From the NCBI RefSeq assembly GCF_030814995.1, contig NZ_JAUSVX010000001.1, forward strand, positions 496,001 through 560,000: a stretch of 64,000 nt of DNA. The letters run 5' to 3'. The notes beneath the pieces are model-generated. The model worked only from the letters and a program-made list of their open reading frames with translations, ran no database searches and was not told the DNA's origin. Positions 37,279 through 45,075 of this stretch are shown here, in pieces (position 1 is the stretch's first letter; every line of letters starts with the position of its first letter). The position numbers were made by a program, and so were the translations under genes. This DNA comes from Labrys wisconsinensis (GTDB lineage Bacteria; Pseudomonadota; Alphaproteobacteria; Rhizobiales; Labraceae).

Positions 37279-40200
37279 CTACCCCAGCACCACCAGGAGG
37301 TCCTTGGCGTCGATCTGGGCGCCCGGCGTCACCAGCACCTCCGACACCGTGCCGTCCCGGGCGGCGTGCAGGGCCGTTTCCATCTTCATCGCCTCGATGG
37401 TGAGCAGCACGTCGCCGGTCTTCACCGGCTGGCCGGCCTTGACCGCCACCGTCGAGACGGCGCCGGGCATCGGCGCGGCGACATGGGCCTCGTTGCCCTC
37501 GTCCGCCTTGCGGCGGGCCTGGACCTTGGCGACGACCGAGCGGTTGGGCACGCGGATGATGCGCTGCTGGCCGTTGAGCTCGAAGAAGACACGGACCTGG
37601 CCCTCGTCGTCGGTCTCGCCCAGGGTCAGGAGGCGGATGAGCAGCGCCTTGCCGCGCTCGATCTCGATGGTGAGCTCGTCCCCGGGCGTCATGCCATAGA
37701 AGAACACCGGCGTCGTCAGGGCCGAGACCGGCCCGTATTTGCGCATGGCCCCGGCATATTCGATGAAGACCTTGGGATACATCAGGTAGGAGGCGAGCTC
37801 GTTCTCGTCGATCGCCCGCCCGATCTTGCCCTCGGCCTCGGCCCTGGCCTTGCCGAGGTCGGCCGCGGCCAGCAGCGAGCCCGGACGCACGGTGATCGGC
37901 GCCTCGCCCTTCAGCACCTTGGCCTGCAGCCCCTTGGGCCAGCCGCCCGTCGGCTGGCCGAGGTCGCCGTGCAGCATCTCCACCACCGAGCCGGGAAAGG
38001 CGACGTCGCGCCTGGGGTCGACCACGTCCTCCGGCGTCAGGCCCTGCGCCACCATCATCAGCGCCATGTCGCCCACCACCTTGGAGGAGGGCGTCACCTT
38101 GACGATGTCGCCGAACATGTCGTTGGCGGCGCGATAGGCCTTGGCCACCTCGTGCCAGCGGCTGTCGAGCCCGAGCGAGCGCGCCTGCTCCTTCAGGTTG
38201 GTGAACTGCCCGCCCGGCATCTCGTGCAGATAGACCTCGGAGGCGCCGGCCTTGAGGTCGCTCTCGAAGGCGGCATATTGGGTGCGCACCGCTTCCCAGT
38301 AGAACGAGATGCGCCGGATCGCCTCGGGATCGAGGCCGGTGTCGCGCCCGGTATGGCGCAGCGCCTCGACGATCGAGCCGAGGCAGGGCTGCGACGTGGT
38401 GCCGGACATCGCATCCATCGCCGCGTCGACCGCGTCGACCCCCGCCTCGATCGCCGCCAGCACCGTGGCCCCCGATATGCCCGAGGTGTCGTGGGTGTGC
38501 AGGTGGATGGGAAGGCCGACCTCGCGCTTCAGGGCGCCGACGAGGGCGCGCGCCTGCGCCGGCTTGAGCAGCCCGGCCATGTCCTTGATGCACAGGATGT
38601 GGCAGCCCGCCTTCTCCAGCGCCCTGGCCGTCTCGACGTAATAGGCGAGGTCGTACTTGGCCCGGGCGGGATCGAAGATGTCGCCGGTGTAGCAGATCGC
38701 CCCTTCCGCCAGCTTGCCGGCCTCGAGCACCGCGTCGATGGCGACGCGCATGTTCTCCACCCAGTTGAGGCAGTCGAAGACGCGGAAGAGGTCCATGCCC
38801 GCGGCGGCGGCGCGGGCGACGAAGTGCTTCACCACATTGTCGGGATAGTTGGTGTAGCCGACGCCGTTCGCCCCGCGCAGCAGCATCTGTGTCAAGAGGT
38901 TCGGCGCCCGCTCGCGAATGAGCGCCAGGCGCTCCCACGGGTCCTCGTTGAGGAAGCGCATGGCGACGTCGAACGTCGCGCCGCCCCAGCACTCCAACGA
39001 CAGGAGCTGCGGCACGCCCCTGGCATAGGCGCCGGCGACGCCGGCAATGTCATGGGTGCGCATGCGCGTCGCCAGCAGCGACTGGTGAGCGTCGCGCATG
39101 GTGGTGTCGGTGATCAGCACCCGCGCCTCGTCGCGCAGCCAGGCCGCGAACTTCTCCGGCCCAAGCGCGTCGAGCCGCTGCTTGGTGCCCGGCTGCAGCT
39201 CGCCGGCGAACACCGGGGCGACCGGCGTGCGCGCCTCGGCCGGCGGGCGGGTGCGGCCGCGCGCCTCGGGATGGCCGTTGACGGTGACGTCGGCGATATA
39301 GGTCAGGAGCTTGGTCGCCCGGTCGCGCCGCTTGGCGAACTGGAACAGCTCCGGCGTCTCGTCGATGAAGCGGGTGGTGTACTCGTTGGCCCGGAACTTC
39401 GGATGCTTCAGCACCGCCTCCAGGAAGGGCAGGTTGGTGGCCACGCCCCGGATGCGATATTCGCGCAGCGCCCGGTCCATGCGGGCGATCGCCTCGGCCG
39501 GCGTGTTGGCCCAGGCCGTCACCTTCTCCAGGAGCGGGTCGTACCAGCGCGTCACCACCGCGCCGGAATAGGCCGTGCCGCCGTCGATGCGGATGCCGAA
39601 GCCCATGGCGCCGCGATAGGCGGTGATGCGGCCATAGTCCGGGATGAAGTTGTTCTCCGGATTCTCGGTGGTCAGGCGGCATTGCAGCGCATGGCCGCGG
39701 GTGAAGATCTCCGCCTGCGGCGGGATGCCGGTCTCGTAGGCGCCATCGGCGAGCTGCTTGCCGATGCGCCCGCCCTCGGCGATGCGGATCTGCGCCTTGA
39801 CGATGTCGAGGTCGGTGACGACCTCCGTCACCGTGTGCTCGACCTGGACGCGCGGGTTGACCTCGATGAAGTAGAACTTGCCGGTATCGGCATCCATCAG
39901 GAACTCGACCGTGCCGGCGCCGGCATAGTCGGTGCCGCGCCCGATCTTCAGCGCCGCCTCGCAGAGCTGCCGGCGGGTGTCCGGGTCGAGATAGGGGGCG
40001 GGCGCCCGCTCGATCACCTTCTGGTTGCGGCGCTGGATCGAACAGTCGCGCTCGAAGAGATGCACCAGCGTGCCGTGCTTGTCGCCGAGGATCTGCACCT
40101 CGACATGCCGGGCGCGGCGCACCAGCTTTTCCAGATAGACCTCGTCCTTGCCGAAGGCCGCCTTGGCTTCGCGCCTGGCGGTCATCACCGAATCGAGCAG

Positions 40201-40740
40201 CTTGTCCTCGCTCTCGATCGGCCGCATGCCGCGCCCGCCGCCGCCCCAGGACGCCTTCAGCATCACGGGATAGCCGACCGCCAGCGCCGCCCGCTTGATC
40301 GCCTCCGGATCGTCGGGCAGCGGCTCGGTCGCCGGCATGACGGGCACGCCGACGGAAACGGCGAGGTTGCGCGCATCGACCTTGTTGCCGAGCGTGCGCA
40401 GCGTCTTGGGCGAGGGCCCGATGAAGACGACGCCGGCCGCGGCGCAGGCCTCGGCGAATTCCGGGCTCTCCGAAAGCAGGCCGTAGCCGGGATGGATGGC
40501 GTCGGCCCTGGCGTCCTTGGCGACCCGGATCACCTCGTCGATCGAGAGATAGGCCTCCACCGGCCCCTTGCCCTTGCCGATCTGATAGGCCTCGTCCGCC
40601 TTGAAGCGGTGGAGCGACAGCTTGTCCTCCTCCGCATAGACCGCGATGGTCGAGATGCCGAGCTCTGTTGCAGCACGGAAGACGCGGATGGCGATTTCGG
40701 AGCGGTTGGCGACGAGCAGGCGGCGGAAGGGTGGGCGCAT
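37279..40740 (-). CDS. pyc: Pyruvate carboxylase
   Basis: A 1153-residue biotin enzyme that makes oxaloacetate from pyruvate, bicarbonate and ATP. Order: biotin carboxylase (about 1-455, with ATP-grasp loop WGGGGRGMR and FIEVNPRVQVEHTVTE), carboxyltransferase (about 540-810, with TTMRDAHQSLLATRMRT and the metal-site HLHTHDTSG), allosteric/tetramerisation region, and biotin carrier at the end. The biotinylated residue is Lys1119 in EAMKMET. Full length with no sign of decay. Divergent from the MgtC-like gene across a 157-bp spacer. This is a main anaplerotic enzyme in rhizobia. Confidence 0.97.
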   Translation of the reverse strand: MRPPFRRLLVANRSEIAIRVFRAATELGISTIAVYAEEDKLSLHRFKADEAYQIGKGKGPVEAYLSIDEVIRVAKDARADAIHPGYGLLSESPEFAEACAAAGVVFIGPSPKTLRTLGNKVDARNLAVSVGVPVMPATEPLPDDPEAIKRAALAVGYPVMLKASWGGGGRGMRPIESEDKLLDSVMTARREAKAAFGKDEVYLEKLVRRARHVEVQILGDKHGTLVHLFERDCSIQRRNQKVIERAPAPYLDPDTRRQLCEAALKIGRGTDYAGAGTVEFLMDADTGKFYFIEVNPRVQVEHTVTEVVTDLDIVKAQIRIAEGGRIGKQLADGAYETGIPPQAEIFTRGHALQCRLTTENPENNFIPDYGRITAYRGAMGFGIRIDGGTAYSGAVVTRWYDPLLEKVTAWANTPAEAIARMDRALREYRIRGVATNLPFLEAVLKHPKFRANEYTTRFIDETPELFQFAKRRDRATKLLTYIADVTVNGHPEARGRTRPPAEARTPVAPVFAGELQPGTKQRLDALGPEKFAAWLRDEARVLITDTTMRDAHQSLLATRMRTHDIAGVAGAYARGVPQLLSLECWGGATFDVAMRFLNEDPWERLALIRERAPNLLTQMLLRGANGVGYTNYPDNVVKHFVARAAAAGMDLFRVFDCLNWVENMRVAIDAVLEAGKLAEGAICYTGDIFDPARAKYDLAYYVETARALEKAGCHILCIKDMAGLLKPAQARALVGALKREVGLPIHLHTHDTSGISGATVLAAIEAGVDAVDAAMDAMSGTTSQPCLGSIVEALRHTGRDTGLDPEAIRRISFYWEAVRTQYAAFESDLKAGASEVYLHEMPGGQFTNLKEQARSLGLDSRWHEVAKAYRAANDMFGDIVKVTPSSKVVGDMALMMVAQGLTPEDVVDPRRDVAFPGSVVEMLHGDLGQPTGGWPKGLQAKVLKGEAPITVRPGSLLAAADLGKARAEAEGKIGRAIDENELASYLMYPKVFIEYAGAMRKYGPVSALTTPVFFYGMTPGDELTIEIERGKALLIRLLTLGETDDEGQVRVFFELNGQQRIIRVPNRSVVAKVQARRKADEGNEAHVAAPMPGAVSTVAVKAGQPVKTGDVLLTIEAMKMETALHAARDGTVSEVLVTPGAQIDAKDLLVVLG

Positions 40741-40897
40741 GGGTGCTCGGGACTGTGGGAGACGCAGACCGACTTATGTTGCAATGCCGCGACGGGCGCA
40801 ACCGCCGCGCCGGAGCGGCGAGCCCTCCCGACGATGGTGGACGATTGCGTCCCGGCCCGATACGTGACGAGATGCCGCCGCGCCCCAAGGAGGAAGC

Positions 40898-41362
40898 ATG
40901 ACCGACGCCCCTCTGGATCTCGTCGCCCGCCTGGTGGTGGGCATGCTGGCGGGCATGCTGATCGGCCTCAACCGCGTCCGCCACCGCCGGGGCGTGGGCA
41001 TGCGCACCCTCGGCCTGGTCGGCCTCGGCTCGGCGGTCGCGGTGGCGATCTTCCAGGGCGCGGCCGATGCCAATGCGGCGAGCCGGGCCGTGCAGGGCAT
41101 CCTGACCGGCGTCGGCTTCCTCGGCGCCGGCGTGATCCTGCACCGCACCAACGAGGACGTGCCGCGCGGCCTCACCACGGCGGCGGCGACCTGGGTGACG
41201 GCGATGCTCGGCGCGGCCGCCGGCGCCGGCGCCTGGCTGCTGGTCGGCACCGGCGTCGTCCTCGCGGTGGTGCTGCTGGCGGTCGGCGAGCGCGTCGAGC
41301 GGCTGTTCGGCGGCCGGGCCGACCGGGATGAAGCGGCTGCCTCGGGCCCGTCCCGCGACTGA
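40898..41362 (+). CDS. MgtC/SapB family membrane protein
   Basis: A 154-residue protein with four to five hydrophobic segments. LIGLNRVRHRRGVGMRTLGLVGLGSA and GVGFLGAGVILHR followed by VPRGLTTAAATWVTAMLG are the MgtC/SapB signature. AGGAGGAAGC precedes the ATG. Members are tied to magnesium limitation, membrane potential and survival in acid or in macrophages; the short form here lacks the C-terminal ACT-like domain of MgtC itself. A hairpin terminator follows. Confidence 0.88.
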   Translation: MTDAPLDLVARLVVGMLAGMLIGLNRVRHRRGVGMRTLGLVGLGSAVAVAIFQGAADANAASRAVQGILTGVGFLGAGVILHRTNEDVPRGLTTAAATWVTAMLGAAAGAGAWLLVGTGVVLAVVLLAVGERVERLFGGRADRDEAAASGPSRD

Positions 41363-41373
41363 GCCCGAACGCA

Positions 41374-41400
41374 GAAGCCCCGCCGTGGGGGCGGGGCTTC
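41374..41400. terminator. GC-rich hairpin between convergent genes, probable bidirectional terminator
   Basis: A perfect 11-bp stem (GAAGCCCCGCC / GGCGGGGCTTC, 5-nt loop) 11 bp past the MgtC-like stop and 59 bp from the stop of the opposing small gene. It has no T-tract on either side, so termination strength is uncertain. Confidence 0.6.
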
Positions 41401-41459
41401 CTCGGGCATCGGGACCTTTGTCCGGGCGCGACGGGTCCCGAGGCTCGTCCGGTGAGGGC

Positions 41460-41735
41460 TCAGCGGCAGATGCGCACGCGAACCCAATGGTAGCCGTAGT
41501 AGGCGTCATAGACGCGCTGGCTGCGCCAGAAGCAGGCCGGCGCGTAGTAGTAGGCCGGGCGGTAGCTGTTGTAGTAGGAGTTGGCGGCGATGCCGCCGAG
41601 CAGCAGGCCGCCGATGGCGCCGGCGGCGAAGGCACCGCCCCGGCCCCAGCCCGCTTCGGCCGTGCCGGTGGTGGCGAGGGTGGCGCCGGCGAGCGTCGCT
41701 GCGACGAGGCTGGCGGAGATGAGCTTCCTGAACAT
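41460..41735 (-). CDS. Small secreted protein, glycine-tyrosine rich
   Basis: A 91-residue protein with a clear signal peptide (MFRKLISASLVAATLAGATLA, cleavage near AEA-GW). The mature part begins with a Gly-rich hydrophobic stretch (AFAAGAIGGLLLGGIAA) that may span or coat a membrane, followed by a Tyr-rich segment (NSYYNSYRPAYYYAPACFW) and a basic, Cys-containing end (HWVRVRICR). Proteins of this shape are common in Rhizobiales and carry no assigned function. Single gene, divergent from the LysR gene. Confidence 0.7.
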   Translation of the reverse strand: MFRKLISASLVAATLAGATLATTGTAEAGWGRGGAFAAGAIGGLLLGGIAANSYYNSYRPAYYYAPACFWRSQRVYDAYYGYHWVRVRICR

Positions 41736-41867
41736 CGTGGTCGTCCTCTGGTCTGATCCCGGCGCGGCTGCGCTCGATCGATGGGACGACTCTACTCAGC
41801 GCCCGCCGCCCCGCCGTGCGCCTTGGCACAGGGCACCCCGACCGTCCCGGCGACCCGCGAGGAGCCG

Positions 41868-42767
41868 ATGATCGACAAGCTGGAATTCCTGATCGCCCTG
41901 TCGCGCGAGCGCCATTTCGGCCGGGCGGCCGAGGTCTGCGGCGTCACCCAGCCGACCCTGTCCGCCGGCCTGAAGCAGCTCGAGGGCGAGCTCGGCGTCC
42001 TCCTGGTGGCGCGCGGCTCGCGCTTCCAGGGCTTCACGGCCGAGGGCGAGCGGGTGCTGGACTGGGCCCGCCGCATCGTCGGCGACGCCCGCGCCATGCG
42101 CCAGGAGGTCGACGCCCTGAAGCGAGGCCTCAACGGCCACCTCACCATCTCGGCGATCCCCACCGCCCTCTCCATGGTCGCGGCCTTGACCACGCCCTAC
42201 CGCGCCCGCCATCCCAACGTCACCTTCACCATCCTGTCGCGCACCTCCGCCGAGGTGCTGCAGGAGCTGGAGGACCTCGCCATCGACGCCGGCATCAGCT
42301 ATCTCGACAACGAGCCGCTCGGCCGCGTCGCCACGGTCGAGCTCTACCGCGAGAGCTATCGCCTGCTCACGGCCGCGGACGGCGAGTTCGGCAAGCGCGA
42401 GCGCATCACCTGGGCCGAGGCCGGGCGGGTGCCGCTCTGCCTGCTGACGCCCGACATGCAGAACCGGCGCATCATCGACCAGCTCCTGCGCGGCGCCGGG
42501 GCCGAGGTGGCGCCGACCCTGGTCTCCAACTCGCTGCAGGTCCTGCTCAGCCATGTCCGGACCGGCCGCTGGTCGAGCGTCATGCCCTCGATCCTGGTCG
42601 AGACGCTCGGCGTCGGCGAACGGGTGCGCTCGATTCCGATCGCCGAGCCCGAGGTGCACCACCTCGTCGGCCTGGTGGTGCCGCGCCGCGAGCCGCAGAC
42701 CCCGCTGGTGGCGGCGCTGGTCGCCGAGGCCCGGCGCTTTGCCGCCAGGGGCATCGCCCCGGCCTGA
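41868..42767 (+). CDS. LysR-family transcriptional regulator
   Basis: A 299-residue LysR regulator starting MIDKLEFLIALSRERHFG, with GAGGAG before the ATG. The N-terminal winged helix is complete (FGRAAEVCGVTQPTLSAGLKQL), and the effector domain follows (TISAIPTALSMVAALTTPY, LDNEPLGRV, SLQVLLSHVRTGRWSSVMP). From memory it resembles the LysR gene often divergent from NAD-dependent formate dehydrogenase operons in this order, but no such operon is here. Its divergent neighbour is the small secreted protein. Target unknown. Confidence 0.87.
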   Translation: MIDKLEFLIALSRERHFGRAAEVCGVTQPTLSAGLKQLEGELGVLLVARGSRFQGFTAEGERVLDWARRIVGDARAMRQEVDALKRGLNGHLTISAIPTALSMVAALTTPYRARHPNVTFTILSRTSAEVLQELEDLAIDAGISYLDNEPLGRVATVELYRESYRLLTAADGEFGKRERITWAEAGRVPLCLLTPDMQNRRIIDQLLRGAGAEVAPTLVSNSLQVLLSHVRTGRWSSVMPSILVETLGVGERVRSIPIAEPEVHHLVGLVVPRREPQTPLVAALVAEARRFAARGIAPA

Positions 42768-42794
42768 GGCTCTCCGCCCCCCGCAGCGCCCGCT

Positions 42795-43943
42795 TCAGTC
42801 CTTGCGGCTGCTCTCCTCGATCGCGGCGAACAGCGCCGCCGGATCGATCGGCTTGGCGACATAGGCGTCGAAGCCCTGGCCCAGCGCCTCGTCCCGCGCC
42901 TCGGCGCCGCGGGCGCTGAGCGCCACGACAGGCGTTCCTGCCCGCGCGCCCGGCAAGGCGCGGATCGCCGCCAGGGCCGAGGGGCCGTCGAGATGCGGCA
43001 TCTCGATATCCATCAGCACCAGGTCGTAGTCGTGCCGCTGCAGCGCGTCGACGGCAGAGCGGCCGTCGGCGGAAAAGCTGACGCGGTGGCCGAACTCGCC
43101 CAGGATCGCGCCGGTGACGATGCGGTTCACCGGGTTGTCCTCGGCGACCAGGATGCTGAGCGGGCGCCGGGCGCTGCCCGTCGCCTTCACCGCCGGCAGC
43201 ACGCCGTGCGCGGGATCGACCGGCACCGCAAAGCGGAACACCGTGCCCCGGCCGACGGCGCTCTCGACCTCGACGGTGCCGCCAACCCGTTCGATCGCGC
43301 TCCTGACCAGGGCGAGCCCGAGGCCGGTGCCGCCGGCGCGCACCCCGCCGGCGAGCTGCGCATAGGGCTCGAACAGCAGCGGCAGGTCCTCCGGCTCGAT
43401 GCCGGCGCCGGTATCGGCGACGGAGACGAGCATGCGCCCCCCGTCCAGAGCAGCGGTGACGGTGATGCCGCCCTGGACGGTGTGCTTCACCGCATTGTCG
43501 ATCAGGTTCTCCAAGGCGCGGCGGACCATCACGGGATGGCCGATCACCCGCTCCGGCAGGCCGCCCGCCACCACGGCGAGCGTCAGCCCCTTGGCGCGGG
43601 CGCGCGGTTCGGCGAGGCCCGCCGTCGCCGCGACCAGGTCCGCCGGCGAGAAGGCCTCGCGCGTCCCGAGGCCGAGATCCGCCTCGAGCCGGCCGAGGTC
43701 GAGGATGTCGTTGGTCACCGCGATGATCTGGGCGACGGCGTCCTTGAGCAGCAGCACATAGTCGCGCGTCGGCCCGGAGGCGAGCTCGCTCACCGCCAGG
43801 ATGTCGACGATCGTGGCGGCGCCGGTCAGCGGCGTGCGGATCTCGTGCGCCGCCGCGCGCAGGCGCCGCCGCATGGCTGCGGCTTCGGCCTGCACCTGCT
43901 CGAGCGCGCCGGTCGAGGCGGCGATGGCGGTCCTGGCGAGCAT
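42795..43943 (-). CDS. Soluble hybrid histidine kinase with C-terminal receiver domain
   Basis: A 382-residue protein with dimerisation/phosphoacceptor motif AAHEIRTPLTGA (His near residue 33), ATP-binding N-box NLIDNAVKHT, G-boxes DTGAGI and GTGLGLAL, and a receiver domain from about 260 with phospho-Asp in LMDIEMP and Lys in VAKPID. Only about 28 residues precede the phosphoacceptor region, so there is no sensor or membrane domain. It may take its signal from a separate protein or be a truncated kinase. No response regulator gene lies next to it. Divergent from the AEC transporter. Confidence 0.87.
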   Translation of the reverse strand: MLARTAIAASTGALEQVQAEAAAMRRRLRAAAHEIRTPLTGAATIVDILAVSELASGPTRDYVLLLKDAVAQIIAVTNDILDLGRLEADLGLGTREAFSPADLVAATAGLAEPRARAKGLTLAVVAGGLPERVIGHPVMVRRALENLIDNAVKHTVQGGITVTAALDGGRMLVSVADTGAGIEPEDLPLLFEPYAQLAGGVRAGGTGLGLALVRSAIERVGGTVEVESAVGRGTVFRFAVPVDPAHGVLPAVKATGSARRPLSILVAEDNPVNRIVTGAILGEFGHRVSFSADGRSAVDALQRHDYDLVLMDIEMPHLDGPSALAAIRALPGARAGTPVVALSARGAEARDEALGQGFDAYVAKPIDPAALFAAIEESSRKD

Positions 43944-44091
43944 TTCGGGATCTTCCGCGGCGATGGCAGCCTCGCGAAGCTATGGCCTGAGTGCGGACAA
44001 CACGTTGCGGTCAGTCTCGAAATTTGGTTACGACACGTCAACCCTCCCGGCCGCGCCGGCATGTGCCTCTCCCGCGCCTTGACGAGCCATC

Positions 44092-45039
44092 ATGTTTGAA
44101 ATCATGACCGTTGTCGCTCCCGTTTTCGGGCTGATCGGCATGGGATTCCTGGCGGCGCGGACGCGGCTCGTCACCGAGCGCAGCGGCGACGGGCTGGCCG
44201 AATATGTCTTCGCCCTGGCCATTCCCTTCCTCCTGTTCCGCACCATCGTCGAGGCGGACCTGCCCGATGCCCTGCCCTGGGCCTACTGGGCCGCCTACTT
44301 CATCGGCGTCTTCGCCGCATGGACCAGCGCTACCGTGCTGGCGCGGCGGCTTTTGGGCCGTTCCGAGGCGGAGGGCGTCATCTTCGGCTTCGCCGCGGGC
44401 CAGGCCAACACGGTGATGGTCGGCGTGCCGCTGATCCTCAAGGCCGTGGGCGAGGCGGCCGCGGCGCCGCTGGTGCTGCTGCTCGCCATCCACCTGCCGG
44501 TGACGATGACGGTGGCGACGCTGCTGTTCGAAGGCTCGGCGCTCCGGCCGCAGGAGCGATCGGGACGGCGGGCGCTCCTGCGCGTCGTCCGTTCGATCGC
44601 CACCCATCCGATCCTGATCGGCATCGGGCTCGGTCTTCTCGTCCGCCAGACCGGCCTGCAGCCCGTCGGGGCGGCGAAAACCGTGGTCGACCTGATGGCC
44701 GCCTCCGCCGCGCCCTGCTCGCTGATCGCCATGGGCATCGCCCTCGACCGTTACGGCATCCGCGGCGAATGGCGGGCGGCGCTGGCCATCTCCGTCCTCA
44801 AGCTGGTGCTGCACCCGCTCCTGGTCTATGTCCTCGCTCGCTACGTGTTCGCGCTGCCGCCGGTCTGGGCCGCGGTCGGCCTGCTCTTCGCCGCCTGTCC
44901 GTCGGGCATCAACGTCTACCTCTTCGCCACGCGCATGCGCACCGGCGAAGCGGTCGCCTCGGCGGCGGTATCCCTCTCCACCGGCCTCGCCGTCGTCACC
45001 GTCTCGGCCTGGCTGGTGTTCCTCGGAGCCGCCAGGTGA
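44092..45039 (+). CDS. AEC family transporter (auxin efflux carrier-like)
   Basis: A 315-residue membrane protein with about ten hydrophobic segments in two halves. GLIGMGFLAARTRLV at the N-terminus and GFAAGQANTVMVGVPLI (family NxxxxxxPL-type region) are typical of AEC permeases, which move malate, malonate or other organic anions. LFAACPSGINVYLFATRM is the matching motif in the second half. Met1 (44092) or Met5 (44104) could be the start. Substrate not determinable. Confidence 0.83.
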   Translation: MFEIMTVVAPVFGLIGMGFLAARTRLVTERSGDGLAEYVFALAIPFLLFRTIVEADLPDALPWAYWAAYFIGVFAAWTSATVLARRLLGRSEAEGVIFGFAAGQANTVMVGVPLILKAVGEAAAAPLVLLLAIHLPVTMTVATLLFEGSALRPQERSGRRALLRVVRSIATHPILIGIGLGLLVRQTGLQPVGAAKTVVDLMAASAAPCSLIAMGIALDRYGIRGEWRAALAISVLKLVLHPLLVYVLARYVFALPPVWAAVGLLFAACPSGINVYLFATRMRTGEAVASAAVSLSTGLAVVTVSAWLVFLGAAR

Positions 45040-45075
45040 TAGGTCTGCCGCGGGTTTTCGGATAGCTTCGACGCC

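Noticed and set aside
37183-41331. Very long plus-strand open frame (over 1,300 codons) opposite pyruvate carboxylase
   Set aside because: It is the complement of a full-length, well-conserved gene; its His/Arg/Gly-rich composition is what GC-rich codon bias produces in a shadow frame.
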